A stretch of DNA of 64,000 bases from Azospirillum sp. (GTDB lineage: Bacteria > Pseudomonadota > Alphaproteobacteria > Azospirillales > Azospirillaceae). The first letter of the stretch is position 1, and every line of letters begins with the position of its first letter. The stretch covers positions 1-64,000 of the forward strand of contig WGNK01000023.1 of NCBI GenBank assembly GCA_016124535.1, in the 5' to 3' direction. The position numbers and the translations under genes were made by a program. The notes under the pieces are model-generated. The model was not told where the DNA came from. It was given only the letters and a program-made list of their open reading frames with translations, and ran no database searches. This document shows positions 30,021 through 39,504 of the stretch, piece after piece.

Positions 30021-30914
30021 TCAGGCGGGTTGCCGGTCGAAATGGCGGATACGGCTGCCCGGCGGGAGGGCGGTATTGAGCAACATCTCGAGCCGCCGGG
30101 GATTTTCTTGACGAGCGATCGAGCCGGATCCGATCAGATAGAGGTTCTTGACCAGGACCTCGGAATCGGCGATCGCCTCCAGCTTGCCGGCGAGCGGCGT
30201 CAGGACCATGTTGCCGAGCACCGCGCCGTAAAAGGTGGTGAGCAGGGCCAATGCCATGCCGGGTCCGATCGCCGCCGGATCGTCGAGATGGCCCAGCATC
30301 TGAACCAGCCCGACCAGGGTGCCGATCAATCCCATTGCCGGTGCCACCTCGGCGGCGCGGCGCAGCACGGCGATGGCTTTGGCCTGGCCGGCCATTTCGG
30401 CCTCGGCCTCGGCGGTCAGCACGCGCTCGATTTCCTCGGCCGCCAGGCCTTCGGTGATCAGAGCGACGCCGCGATAAAGGAACGGCTCGCCGCGCAACTC
30501 GGGCAGCAGCGATTTCAGGGTGTCGATGCCGGTCTTGCGCGCGGCCTCGGCCAGTAGCAGCATCTGACGCGCCGCGCGCCGCGGGCTGCGCCGCGCGGCG
30601 ACCAGGGTGCGCGGCACCATGCGGCGGGCGGCTGCGAGATCGGGCAGCGAAAATGAAATCATGGTGACGGCGGCGGTGCCGCCGAACACGATCAGCAGCG
30701 ACGGCGGATCGACGAAAGCGCGCACCGAGCCGCCCAGAATCATCGCCGCCGCGATCACCGCGAAACCGGCGACCAGCCCGAGCAGGGTCGCCAGATCCAG
30801 GCCCAGGCGAGGCTGGATGCGAGCCCCCGACAGCGTCGCCGACGCAGCCTGCGCCGTGGCCGGGGCCTCCGGGGGCGGTTCAGGGCGGGCGGCGCGGCGG
30901 TCGGCCACCGTCAT
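30021..30914 (-). CDS. motA: MotA-family flagellar motor stator protein
   Basis: 297 residues with an extended Pro/Ala-rich N-terminal tail (about 40 residues) before the first membrane helix. [24 protein letters not shown] and [19 protein letters not shown] form the first helices. The cytoplasmic loop and final pair ([39 protein letters not shown]) match MotA/PomA. It conducts ions with MotB, which is not adjacent. Its start overlaps the fliN stop by four bases, so it is embedded in the rotor operon. Alphaproteobacteria often carry another motAB pair elsewhere. Confidence 0.88.
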   Translation of the reverse strand: MTVADRRAARPEPPPEAPATAQAASATLSGARIQPRLGLDLATLLGLVAGFAVIAAAMILGGSVRAFVDPPSLLIVFGGTAAVTMISFSLPDLAAARRMVPRTLVAARRSPRRAARQMLLLAEAARKTGIDTLKSLLPELRGEPFLYRGVALITEGLAAEEIERVLTAEAEAEMAGQAKAIAVLRRAAEVAPAMGLIGTLVGLVQMLGHLDDPAAIGPGMALALLTTFYGAVLGNMVLTPLAGKLEAIADSEVLVKNLYLIGSGSIARQENPRRLEMLLNTALPPGSRIRHFDRQPA

Positions 30915-31234
30915 GTCGAGCGGTCCGATTTGATGATTTCGGTCATGGTCACGCCCAGGCGGTCTTCGACCACAACGACTTCGCCGCGCGCGACCAGGCG
31001 GTTGTTGACGTAGATGTCGATCGCCTCGCCGACCTTGCGGTCGAGTTCGACCACGGCGCCGCGGCCGAGCTTGAGCAACTGGCTGACCTGCATGGTCGCC
31101 TTGCCGAGCACTGCCGAAATCTGCACCGGGATGTCGTAGACCGCCTCCAGGTCCTTGGCCACACCGCCGCCGCCGCTGTCGTAACCGCCGCCGCCATCCA
31201 GTTCGTCGAGGGAAAAGCTCTCTTTGCTTGCCAT
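30911..31234 (-). CDS. fliN: Flagellar C-ring protein FliN
   Basis: 107 residues. The SpoA/FliN domain is clear: VYDIPVQISAVLGKATMQVSQLL followed by LGRGAVVELDRKVGEAIDIYVNN and ARGEVVVVEDRLGVTMTEII. It forms the bottom of the C ring and binds CheY-P. The N-terminus has a glycine-rich linker. It overlaps motA by ATGA. Confidence 0.95.
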   Translation of the reverse strand: MASKESFSLDELDGGGGYDSGGGGVAKDLEAVYDIPVQISAVLGKATMQVSQLLKLGRGAVVELDRKVGEAIDIYVNNRLVARGEVVVVEDRLGVTMTEIIKSDRST

Positions 31235-31277
31235 TCGGGGTCTCCTGAAAATCGCTCTCCGCTCGGGTCCGCTCCGC

Positions 31278-31949
31278 TCATCCGAGATCGGTCAGACGCC
31301 CGGCGGCGCGTTCGATCTCGGCGAGCAATTCCCCGGTGTTGCGCTCGGCGCCACCGTTCGCCCATTCGACCCGGCAATCCGCCGGCCCGAGAGCCGGATC
31401 GTTCAACACCACCAGGCGTCCGGCGAAGCCGCGGGCCTCGGCCAATCGCTCCAGCCGCTCCCGCATCGGTTCGACCAGATCGTCGTGGACGCGGATGCTG
31501 AGCCGCGGCTCGTCGATCAGGTCGTGCAGGCAACTCATGATCGCGGCCTGGATCTCGTTGCTGCCGTGGCGCCGGATCAGATCGGGCAGCACCGTCTCGA
31601 TCACCTTCATCGCGATCTGCAGCGGTTGCACGGTCCGTTCGGCATTGGTCTCCGCGCGCGCCGCGATCAGAGCCGCAATGCCGTCGGCCAGGCGGCCGAG
31701 CGCCTGGCCGGTGAGGGCGGCGATTTCCGCCTCCGCTTCTGCTCGCCCGGCGCGGTGGCCCTCGGCCCGCCCGGCCGCTTCGCCGGCGGCCCGTGCCTTC
31801 TTCTCGGCAGCGGTCAGCTGCGCCTCGCTGAAGGTCGGCGGCGGTGGCGGTGGTGGCGCTTCGGCCTCCTTCTGCGCCTTGCGTCGAATAGCCGAAGGGG
31901 ACTCTGAGTCGAAATCCTGTTCGAACAGGTAACGATGGACCGACGACAT
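31278..31949 (-). CDS. fliH: FliH-like flagellar export ATPase regulator
   Basis: 223 residues. Its N-terminal third is rich in Glu, Ala and Lys with a proline run, followed by a long predicted helix (SEAQLTAAEKKARAAGEAAG), then a C-terminal domain (LSIRVHDDLVEPMRERLERL). FliH holds the ATPase FliI in an inactive dimer and docks it at FlhA/FliN. FliH is poorly conserved, so the call rests on pattern and on position between fliG and fliN. fliI is not adjacent. Confidence 0.8.
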   Translation of the reverse strand: MSSVHRYLFEQDFDSESPSAIRRKAQKEAEAPPPPPPPTFSEAQLTAAEKKARAAGEAAGRAEGHRAGRAEAEAEIAALTGQALGRLADGIAALIAARAETNAERTVQPLQIAMKVIETVLPDLIRRHGSNEIQAAIMSCLHDLIDEPRLSIRVHDDLVEPMRERLERLAEARGFAGRLVVLNDPALGPADCRVEWANGGAERNTGELLAEIERAAGRLTDLG

Positions 31950-31984
31950 TGCTTGGCGACCCCGCGCGTGATGACCCCGTCGTT

Positions 31985-33007
31985 CTAGTAGACCAGTTCG
32001 TCTTCGCCCTTGCCTTCGGCGATCACGATTTCGCCGCGGGCGGCCAGATCCTTGGCCAATTGCACCATGTACATTTGCGCCTCGTCGACGTCGCGCAGCC
32101 GAACCGGCCCCATCGCCGCCATGTCCTCGCGCAGGATCTTGGCGGCGCGCTCGGCCATGTTGGTGAAGAACAGGTCGCGCAAGGTTTCCGATGCCCCCTT
32201 GAGCGCGGTGCCGAGCTTGGATTTATCGACCGCGCGCAACAGGGTCTGGACGCCGTTGGGATCCAGCTTGCCCAGATCTTCGAAGGTGAACATCAGCGAG
32301 CGGATGCGCTCGGCGCTGTCACGGTTGCGCTCTTCCAGCGCGGTGAGGAAACGCTGCTCGGTGGTGCGGTCGAGGTTGTTGAAGATTTCCGCCAGCATTT
32401 CGTGGGAATCGCGCCGGCTGGTGCGCGCCAGGTTGGTCATGAACTCGGTCCGCAGCGTGCGTTCGACGTCGTCGAGCACTTCTTTCTGCACCGATTCCAT
32501 GCGCAGCATGCGCATGATCACTTCCATCGCGAAGCTCTCCGGCAACAGCGCCAGCACCCGGCCGGCATGTTCCGGACGAATCTTCGACAAGACCACCGCG
32601 ACAGTCTGCGGGTATTCGTTCTTCAAATAGTTCGCGAGCACCGACTCGTTGACGTTGCCCAGTTTGTCCCACATGGTCCGGCCGGCCGGACCACGGATAT
32701 CCTCCATGATCTGGTCGACCTTGTCCTTTTGCAGGACCTTGGTCAGCAGGCGTTCGGTGCTCTCGTAAGTGCCGACCAGCGAGCCGGTCGCCGACATCTG
32801 TTCGGCGAATTCAACGAACAGGCGTTCGATCAGATTGGAGCTGACCGTGCCCAGATTGGCCATGGTCTGCGACAGCTCCTTGATCTCTTCGTCGTCCATA
32901 TGGGTGAACAGCTTGGCGGCATGTTCTTCACCCAGGGCGAGCATCATGATCGCCGCCTTTTCGGGGCCGGTCAGGGTGCGGTAATCTTCACGGACACGAA
33001 GTGCCAT
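31985..33007 (-). CDS. fliG: Flagellar switch protein FliG
   Basis: 340 residues. The N-terminal domain ([22 protein letters not shown]) binds FliF, the middle domain has the EHPQ-equivalent region ([19 protein letters not shown]), and the C-terminal domain carries the charged torque helix ([20 protein letters not shown]). Length is normal. It couples stator ion flow to rotor rotation. It lies 23 bases after fliF. Confidence 0.97.
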   Translation of the reverse strand: MALRVREDYRTLTGPEKAAIMMLALGEEHAAKLFTHMDDEEIKELSQTMANLGTVSSNLIERLFVEFAEQMSATGSLVGTYESTERLLTKVLQKDKVDQIMEDIRGPAGRTMWDKLGNVNESVLANYLKNEYPQTVAVVLSKIRPEHAGRVLALLPESFAMEVIMRMLRMESVQKEVLDDVERTLRTEFMTNLARTSRRDSHEMLAEIFNNLDRTTEQRFLTALEERNRDSAERIRSLMFTFEDLGKLDPNGVQTLLRAVDKSKLGTALKGASETLRDLFFTNMAERAAKILREDMAAMGPVRLRDVDEAQMYMVQLAKDLAARGEIVIAEGKGEDELVY

Positions 33008-33030
33008 GGTTCACTCCGGGGCGGGTGTTC

Positions 33031-34689
33031 TCAGGTTTCCTGGTAGAGCCAGTTGCGTAAAATCGCGACGGCCTCTTCGGGATGCTTGTCGACGATTTCG
33101 CCGACCTTGCGCAACGATGATGCTCGCACCCGACCTTCGACGCGGTTGATATCGATCATCTGCTCCAGTTCCTCGTCGGCCTGGGCCGCTTCCAGCGCCA
33201 GATCCTGGGCCAGGGCCCCGGACGGCGCGGCCAGGACCGCAGGCGCCCCGCCTTCGGTCAGCAGCTTGTCCATTTCGGAGTCGACTTCGGCCGGCCGCTC
33301 GAAGGCGCGGGTGATCAGCGGGCGAACCACCAGCAGGATGACCAGCACGGCAACGATGCCGAGCACCAGCATCTCGCCGATGCGGAACAGATCCTCTTTC
33401 GGAATACCCAGGAAGCCAAGTTCCGCCGGCGCAAATTCTTCAGCCGCCGAGGCAAAGCGCATGTTGACGACTTCCAGGCTGTCGCCGCGCTGGGCATCGA
33501 ATCCAACCGCACTGCGGACCAGTGCCGCCAGCTGATCCATTTCTTCCTTGGGGCGCGGCGTATAGATCGGGGCGCCGCCGTTGGGGTCGGGCTTGTAGTC
33601 GCCGTCGACCAGAACTGCCACCGATTGGCGTCGGACATTGCCGGATTCACGCACCACCGTCCGCTGGGTCCGGCTGATTTCATAATTGATGGTTTCCTCG
33701 TTGCGGGTGGTCCGGTTGCTGGAGATCGGACTGTTGCCGCGCGAGGCTTGTTGGTTGGCGTTGGGCAGATTGTTGTTGACGGTGACCGCCTCCAGGGGGT
33801 CGCGGTCCTGGGCATCGCTGGATTCATTGACCGACTGGGTCGACCGGACGACCTGAGCGTTGGGGTCGAACAGATCCGAATTGGTGGTGATGCGGTCGAA
33901 GTCAAGTTCGGCGGAGACCTGGGCGCGAACCTTACCGAAACCGAGCGAGCGGCCGAGCAAATCTTCGATCACCCGCGCCATGCGCTGTTCGTAGGCGACC
34001 TTTTTCTCCTCGGCGTTGGCCATGATCGCCTCGTTGGAGTCCGAAGCGGTGCCGCGGGCGAGCAGATTGCCCTTGTCGTCGATGATCGAAATCTGCGACG
34101 GGTCGAGATTAGGCACCGACGAGGCGACCAGGTGCTGGATCGCGGCCACCTGTTCCCGGCCGATCTGGCTGCGCAGCTTGAGGAATACGCTGGCCGTGGA
34201 CTTGTTCTGGGTGCGGCTGAACAACTCCCGCCTTGGCAGTACGAGGTGGACGCGGGCTTGCTGGACTTGGGACAGGGTGCCGATGGTGCGCGCGAGCTCG
34301 CCTTCCAGCGAACGCAACTGGTTCATGTTCTGAATGAAGCTGGTCGCGCCGAACCCTTCGGACTTGTCGAAGATTTCATAGCCGACCGAGCCGCCCGCCG
34401 GTATCCCGGCTGCCGCCATCTGCATGCGCAGCCGGCCGACCTGGTCGGACGGTACGAACACCCGGGTGCCGGTCGGGTCGACTTTGTAGGTGATCTTGAG
34501 CTCGTCGAGACGCTTGCCGATTGCCGCGGCATCGGCGGCGGCCAACTCGCCGTAAAGCAATTCCATCGGCGGCGTGGTCAACCGGCCGGTCAGATAGATA
34601 AAAAAGCCGATCACGGCTAAGCCAATGGCGCCAATCGCGGCAAGCCGAGCCGGGCCGAGATTGCGTAAGGTCTCAGCAAAACTGTTCAC
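33031..34689 (-). CDS. fliF: Flagellar MS-ring protein FliF
   Basis: About 552 residues. The first membrane segment (LAAIGAIGLAVIGFFIYL) lies near residues 17-35 and the second near 435-460. Between them are the ring-building motifs (LYGELAAADAAAIGKRLDEL, ARVHLVLPRRELFSR) and a Ser/Asn-rich loop. The FliG-binding tail (GRVRASSLRKVGEIVDKHPEEAVAILRNWL) is at the C-terminus. I place the start at GTG 34689, preceded eight bases upstream by GGGAGGA; ATG codons at 34716 and 34740 would add short unsupported tails. It is the first gene of the rotor-export operon. Confidence 0.95.
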   Translation of the reverse strand: MNSFAETLRNLGPARLAAIGAIGLAVIGFFIYLTGRLTTPPMELLYGELAAADAAAIGKRLDELKITYKVDPTGTRVFVPSDQVGRLRMQMAAAGIPAGGSVGYEIFDKSEGFGATSFIQNMNQLRSLEGELARTIGTLSQVQQARVHLVLPRRELFSRTQNKSTASVFLKLRSQIGREQVAAIQHLVASSVPNLDPSQISIIDDKGNLLARGTASDSNEAIMANAEEKKVAYEQRMARVIEDLLGRSLGFGKVRAQVSAELDFDRITTNSDLFDPNAQVVRSTQSVNESSDAQDRDPLEAVTVNNNLPNANQQASRGNSPISSNRTTRNEETINYEISRTQRTVVRESGNVRRQSVAVLVDGDYKPDPNGGAPIYTPRPKEEMDQLAALVRSAVGFDAQRGDSLEVVNMRFASAAEEFAPAELGFLGIPKEDLFRIGEMLVLGIVAVLVILLVVRPLITRAFERPAEVDSEMDKLLTEGGAPAVLAAPSGALAQDLALEAAQADEELEQMIDINRVEGRVRASSLRKVGEIVDKHPEEAVAILRNWLYQET

Positions 34690-35101
34690 GCGCGCTGTCC
34701 TCCCGTGGCGGGACATTGCGGCGGCCGTGTCGACGTCCATGCCCGACGCGCGTCAAACTAGCGATCTCTTGATGAAGAGAAAGTTAATTCGGCGGCAGAT
34801 TTTGCCCAGCTGGCCGGCAGAATCTGCCTATCGCCGCGACCGACGCCGCTGCCCAAACCCGAGTCCGGGCGAATTGCCTCGGCGATCGATGGCGGCCGAC
34901 TCTGCTACACCACGCTTGATGCGTTCCAGGCCAAAAGCAAAAATCGGCCCTGATCGAAAACTTGGCGGGATTTCAAACTGACGCCACTCCGGCGATTCAA
35001 GTAGTCAGCAAAAAGTGGGCGGGTTTCGCTCGCGCGCGACACCGCCCACTGGGGAGATCCAGGCTAAAATCACGCAAACTCTGATTGAACCAAACCTCGA
35101 T
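34690..35101. other. Intergenic region between fliF and the HTH gene (412 bases)
   Basis: Apart from the possible sigma-54 site at 34937-34951, I see no coding frame with a convincing ribosome site. The region is less GC-rich near 34760-34800 and 34930-34990, which suits a promoter region for fliF. Confidence 0.6.
34937..34951 (-). promoter_or_regulatory. Candidate sigma-54 promoter upstream of fliF
   Basis: Reading the minus strand, AGGGCCGATTTTTGC matches the -24/-12 pattern with GG, ten bases, then GC, and a full TTGC at the -12 element. It lies about 250 bases before the chosen fliF start, so the leader would be long. FlbD, encoded in the same block, activates sigma-54. A chance match is possible. 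Confidence 0.35.
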
Positions 35102-35872
35102 CTATCGTTGAGGCCGGGCCGCACGATGCTGGGGAATGGGAATCGGCCGTGCCGCCTGCTCGTCGCGTCGACTCGCGGAGAGGTCGATCTCGATCCGGGC
35201 CAAAGCCTTGCGCAGGTCGTGAACGGTGTCGCTCAGGGTTTGGACCGAGACCTCGGTCGGGCTTTGCCGCCAACCGCGATAGGCGGAAAGGCACTTCCGC
35301 GCGGTTTCCCGCAGCCGCCCCTCGACGGCATCCACCGGTGGTGCCGGTTCGGGGTGAGCGACCCGCGGCGCGCGCGAGTCCGTCTCGGCTGCCGCCGGGG
35401 TGGCCGCCTGGGCTGCCGCCGGAGCCGCAGCCGCAGCCGGCGTGGCGCTCCACGCTGGAACTTGCGTCACGTTGCCGGTGGCCATAACCGCTTTGCTTTC
35501 ATTAAGCTTTGCCTCGTTGAGTCTGGTGTCGGCAGTTCGGGATTCACCAAGCCGACCGATGCGCAGGGTTCCCGGTTGTATCGACGGGGACGTCAGCGCC
35601 GGGCGGGGTGGTGGAGCAACTGGCTTCGGTTCGTCAGCGACAACGGAATCCGGCAAATTGGCTTCCGCCTTGCGCACAATATAAGAAATCGCGCTTGGCG
35701 TGCAGTCAAATTCCCGCGCGATCGCCGACAGCGTATCGCCGGCACGATGGCGCTCCAGGATTCCTGGCCAAGCCGACTGGGGAATACGGCCACGACGTTT
35801 CGGCAGATCCTGATCGCTGCCGGGTTCAGCACTCATGATATCACTCGGTTGCCAGAGGGTCGAATTGGTCAT
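35102..35872 (-). CDS. HTH-domain protein of unknown function next to the flagellar cluster
   Basis: About 256 residues from ATG 35872; ATG 35836 (MSAEPGSD) is an alternative. The N-terminal part holds a helix-turn-helix (WPGILERHRAGDTLSAIARE, then CTPSAISYIVRKAEA, about residues 33-70). A long Ala/Pro-rich linker follows, then a C-terminal helical region (RLRETARKCLSAYRGW and LSDTVHDLRKALARIEIDL). The HTH part resembles a family of hypothetical proteins in Rhodospirillales. The position upstream of fliF on the same strand is suggestive, but I cannot assign a role. Confidence 0.65.
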   Translation of the reverse strand: MTNSTLWQPSDIMSAEPGSDQDLPKRRGRIPQSAWPGILERHRAGDTLSAIAREFDCTPSAISYIVRKAEANLPDSVVADEPKPVAPPPRPALTSPSIQPGTLRIGRLGESRTADTRLNEAKLNESKAVMATGNVTQVPAWSATPAAAAAPAAAQAATPAAAETDSRAPRVAHPEPAPPVDAVEGRLRETARKCLSAYRGWRQSPTEVSVQTLSDTVHDLRKALARIEIDLSASRRDEQAARPIPIPQHRAARPQR

Positions 35873-36595
35873 GCCTTGAGAGCTTCTGCTAGACGTGGGC
35901 GCGAAACGCCATCCGCTGCCCTTGCCGGGCACCATGGAACTATGGGCGAGGGGGCCAACCGGCCAAATAAAGCAGTATAAGAATGATTATGAACAAATCG
36001 TCCACGGATTACCAGAGCAAGTTTTAACGGCCGTGGAATTTTGTTCGGAACGACGGGCAAATCGACCCGGCCACGCGATTCTCCGACGTTCACCGCGCCG
36101 GCACGCCCGGTCAGCTCCGTCCCTGTGGTGTCATCTTCCCGCGCTCTCAGAGGTTTGGCGCTGATCAAGGCGGTCGCGGCCGGCGCGACCGTGCCGATTT
36201 CAAATTCGGGCACCGTGCCCTCCCTAGCGATCCGGTACAGCGCTGCAAACGGTGCTGCCTTGTTGCTATTTGAGCTTAAATTTGCGGGTTGTCGGTTTTT
36301 ATTGTCATTGATCATTTTAAGAAGGTTCGACTGAAATAATCGCTTTCGGTTCTCATCGCGCTTACCGGCAGCACCCTATAGGCGCTTTTCAAACCGGCAA
36401 AATTTTAAAAATCGTCGGATCAGGCGCCACGGCCAGTCGAACTCCTTTATAAATAGACAGTGAAGGCTACTTGGCAAGGCACTTTGGTGCCGGTGATAAA
36501 ATTGGCCGACGGTGGCGCTGCGGTTTTTTCGGCTACCGTTTGTCCCGGCACGGCGCTATTTTCCCGGCCGGTCAACGACTGGGGCGATTTATCAC
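35873..36595. other. Long intergenic region of lower GC (723 bases)
   Basis: The gap between the divergent HTH gene and the GT2 gene is visibly richer in A/T than the rest of the window, especially 35970-36040 and 36230-36460. A minus-strand frame at 35869-36315 overlaps the HTH start by ATGA. It has no ribosome site and third positions unlike neighbouring genes, so I do not call it. A TATAAA sits near 36451. No known RNA family was recognised. Confidence 0.5.
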
Positions 36596-37345
36596 GTGAG
36601 CGACGCAGAAACCAGCCGGGACGCGACGCGGCTTTCGGTTGTGATCCCGGTCTTCAACGAAGCGGACAATGTCCTGCCGTTGCTCGACGAGATTCTTGAG
36701 GGCTTGGCCGGGCTGGGGCGGCTTGAGGTGATCTTCGTCGATGATTGCAGCGACGATGACACGGTGCTACGGCTGAGCGAGCGCCTGGGCGGCGGGGTCA
36801 GGCTGCTGCGCCATGACCGGCGCAGCGGCCAGAGTGCCGCGGTGCGGACCGGGGTTCGGGCGGCGAAGGCGGGATGGGTTGCTACGCTTGACGGCGATGG
36901 CCAGAACGATCCGGCCGACATCCGGCGGCTGATCGAGGCGGCGGAAGCGGACGCCGAGCATCCGGTTATGGTGGGCGGGCTGCGGCTGACCCGGCGGGCC
37001 GGCTGGTCGAAGCGGTTCGCCTCGGTGTTCGCCAACGGCCTGCGCAGCGCCCTGCTGCGCGACGGCTGCGTCGATACCGGCTGCGGCATCAAACTGTTCC
37101 GGCGCGATGTTTTCCTGGAGCTGCCTTTTTTCGGCGCGCTGCACCGCTTTCTGCCGGCGCTGTTCCGGGCCTATGGCCACCGGGTGATCTATCTTCCGGT
37201 CAATGACCGCCCCCGCCTGCGCGGCCAGTCGAAATACGGCAATCTGCGCCGGGCCCTGATCGGCATTCTCGACCTGCTCGGGGTTTACTGGCTGACCCGG
37301 CGGGTCGGTCCGGTGCCGGCGGTGACCGAACCGGGCGGCAACTGA
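36596..37345 (+). CDS. Family 2 glycosyltransferase (polyprenyl-phosphate sugar transferase, DPM1/ArnC-like)
   Basis: About 249 residues from GTG 36596. The GT-A core has LSVVIPVFNEADNVLPLLDEI, VIFVDDCSDDDT, and the DGDGQNDPADI metal-binding motif. There is only a short hydrophobic stretch at the C-terminus, so it resembles DPM1 rather than the two-helix ArnC form. Such enzymes load a sugar from a nucleotide donor onto a polyprenyl phosphate. It begins an operon whose later genes use such donors. Confidence 0.85.
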   Translation: MSDAETSRDATRLSVVIPVFNEADNVLPLLDEILEGLAGLGRLEVIFVDDCSDDDTVLRLSERLGGGVRLLRHDRRSGQSAAVRTGVRAAKAGWVATLDGDGQNDPADIRRLIEAAEADAEHPVMVGGLRLTRRAGWSKRFASVFANGLRSALLRDGCVDTGCGIKLFRRDVFLELPFFGALHRFLPALFRAYGHRVIYLPVNDRPRLRGQSKYGNLRRALIGILDLLGVYWLTRRVGPVPAVTEPGGN

Positions 37346-37465
37346 CGCCGGTCGTGGTTTGGACCGGCGTCATGCGTCGCGACAACGACTTGAGAGCATG
37401 CGCGGGCCGGGCGCCGATCGCCGCCCGCTCGAATCCGGAGATCGGTGGAGAGGCGGAAAGACAAG

Positions 37466-37786
37466 ATGGGCTGGTTTCATAACATGACCGCGGTCGACCT
37501 GGTCTGGACGGGCGTCGGGTTGCTCGGCCAGCTGATGTTTTCGATGCGGTTCATCTACCAGTGGTTCCGCAGTGAGCAGGTCAAGCGGAGTGTTGTGCCG
37601 GAAGCGTTCTGGTATTTCAGCTTCTTCGGCGGCGTGACCTTGCTTGCCTATGCGATCCGCCAGCAGGATCCGGTGTTCGTGCTCGGGCAGGCCTGCGGCC
37701 TGCTGATCTATTGCCGCAACATCACCTTGATCTGGGCGGAAAAGCGGCGGATCGCCGTGGGCGTCGAGGGCGCCGCGACACCGTGA
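37466..37786 (+). CDS. Lipid A biosynthesis N-terminal (LABN) domain membrane protein
   Basis: 106 residues with three hydrophobic segments. LVWTGVGLLGQLMFSMRFIYQWFRSEQ and VVPEAFWYFSFFGGVTLLAYA are typical of the LABN domain, found alone or fused to lipid A enzymes. Its biochemical role is not well defined; it appears repeatedly with GT2 and ArnT-like genes. I take ATG 37466, with a GGAGAGG upstream, over GTG 37445. The last codons overlap the GT83 start (GTGA). Confidence 0.85.
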   Translation: MGWFHNMTAVDLVWTGVGLLGQLMFSMRFIYQWFRSEQVKRSVVPEAFWYFSFFGGVTLLAYAIRQQDPVFVLGQACGLLIYCRNITLIWAEKRRIAVGVEGAATP

Positions 37787-39504
37787 CCGGGACCGCCGGT
37801 GCCGCGCTCGCGGCCTGGGCGGGCCGGACCGACGCGACCGGTTGCCGTCGCCGCGCCCTGGCGCTGGTGGTGCTGTGCCTGGTGCTGTTCCTGCCCGGCC
37901 TGTTCCGCCTGCCGCCGTTTGACCGCGACGAGGCGCGTTTCGCCCAGGCGTCGCGTCAGATGGTGGAGAGCGGCGATCTGGTCGATATCCGCTTTCAGGA
38001 GGAGCCCCGGCACAAGAAGCCGGCCGGCATCTACTGGCTGCAGGCGGCTGCGGCAAGTCTGGTGGGACCGGCGGACCACAGCGCGATCTGGCCCTACCGG
38101 CTGCCCTCGCTGATCGGTGCGGTGGCGGCGGTGTTGCTCACCGCCTGGGCCGGCGAAGCCCTGTTCGGCGCCTCGGTCGGCTTGCTCGGGGCCTTGATGC
38201 TGGCCGGCTGCCTGGTGCTCGGGGTCGAGGCCCGGATGGCCAAGACCGATGCCTGCCTGCTGGCGTCGGTTTTGCTCGCCCAGGGGGTACTGGCCAGGGT
38301 CTGGCTCGGAAGGCTCGGTTCCGACCGGCCGGGCTGGGGTTTGACCTGCCTGTTTTGGGCGGCACTGGGCATCGGCATTCTGATCAAGGGGCCGATCGGT
38401 CCGATGGTCACCGTCGCGACCGCAGCGGCGCTGTGCCTGGCCGAACGCCGGGCCGGCTGGTTGAAGCGCTTGCGACCGGTGAGCGGGCTGGTGAGCGTGC
38501 TCGCGATCGCCGCACCCTGGCTGGTCGCGATCGGCCTGCAGACCAAGGGAGCCTTCTTTGCCGAGGCGATCGGCCATGACCTGCTCGCCAAGGTCGCGTC
38601 GGGGCAGGAGTCGAAGGGGCTGCCGCCCGGATTCTATCTGGCGACGTTCTGGATCACCTTCTGGCCCTTCGCCTTCCCGGCGCTGCTCGCAGTCCCCTGG
38701 GTGTGGCGCCGCCGTGCCGACCCGGCGGTCGCCTTCTGTCTCGCCTGGCTGCTGCCGACCTGGCTGGTCTTCGAACTGGTGCCGACCAAGCTGCTCCATT
38801 ACACGCTGCCGATGTTTCCGGCGATCGCCCTGCTGACCGCGGCCGCGGCGTTCGACCAGTTCGACCGCAGCCTGGAGCGACCGCGCCGGCGCCTGTTCGT
38901 GGTTGGAGCCTGGATGGCGGTGCTGGTTTCGATGACGCTGGCTGGGGGGTTGGTGGCGCTGCCCTGGCTGGTCGACCAGCGCGATGACCGGCTTGCGGTC
39001 CTGGTGGCGCCGGCGATTCTGGTCCTGGCCGGTTATGCCGTGGTCGCGCTGTGGAAGCGCCAGGGCCGCGCGGCGCTGGCCCTGGCGGTGCTCGGCGCCG
39101 GCGTGGTCTATGGCTTTGGCTTCGGCGTGGTTCTGCCGCGGCTCGACGGGATCTGGCTCAGTCGAACCGCGGCGCGGGTGGTCGCGGCCCATCGGCCGTG
39201 TCCGACCAGCGTGGTCGCCGCCGCCGGCTACGGCGAGCCCAGCCTGGTCTTCCTGCTCGGTACCGCCACCCGGATGGGAACCGGCGAGGCCGCGGCGGAG
39301 CATCTGCTTGCCGACCCGTCCTGCGCCCTGGCGCTGGTCGAAGCCCGCCAGGACGAGGCGTTTCACCGGGCACTCGGCGCGACCGGCGTGTTGCCGCTCG
39401 CGGATTTCTCCGGCTTTAACTATTCCAACGGCAAGGGCATGACTCTGGTGCTGTACCGCTTGGCGCCGCTTGCCCCGCCGGCCGGGGGGGCGACGGGTGG
39501 TTGA
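37783..39504 (+). CDS. ArnT-like (GT83) integral membrane glycosyltransferase
   Basis: About 573 residues with some 11-12 hydrophobic segments. The periplasmic first loop has the acidic DRDEARFAQASRQMVESGD, the metal/donor site of GT-C enzymes such as ArnT. HKKPAGIYWLQA follows as in that family. It should transfer a sugar from polyprenyl phosphate to lipid A or another envelope acceptor on the periplasmic side. The start GTG 37783 overlaps the LABN stop by four bases. The C-terminal domain is shorter than in ArnT. Confidence 0.87.
   Translation: MTGTAGAALAAWAGRTDATGCRRRALALVVLCLVLFLPGLFRLPPFDRDEARFAQASRQMVESGDLVDIRFQEEPRHKKPAGIYWLQAAAASLVGPADHSAIWPYRLPSLIGAVAAVLLTAWAGEALFGASVGLLGALMLAGCLVLGVEARMAKTDACLLASVLLAQGVLARVWLGRLGSDRPGWGLTCLFWAALGIGILIKGPIGPMVTVATAAALCLAERRAGWLKRLRPVSGLVSVLAIAAPWLVAIGLQTKGAFFAEAIGHDLLAKVASGQESKGLPPGFYLATFWITFWPFAFPALLAVPWVWRRRADPAVAFCLAWLLPTWLVFELVPTKLLHYTLPMFPAIALLTAAAAFDQFDRSLERPRRRLFVVGAWMAVLVSMTLAGGLVALPWLVDQRDDRLAVLVAPAILVLAGYAVVALWKRQGRAALALAVLGAGVVYGFGFGVVLPRLDGIWLSRTAARVVAAHRPCPTSVVAAAGYGEPSLVFLLGTATRMGTGEAAAEHLLADPSCALALVEARQDEAFHRALGATGVLPLADFSGFNYSNGKGMTLVLYRLAPLAPPAGGATGG

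Noticed and set aside
35869..36315. 148-residue minus-strand frame with an ATGA overlap to the HTH gene
   Set aside because: No ribosome site before its ATG, mixed third-position bases unlike neighbouring genes, and no recognisable motif. Kept only as a comment.
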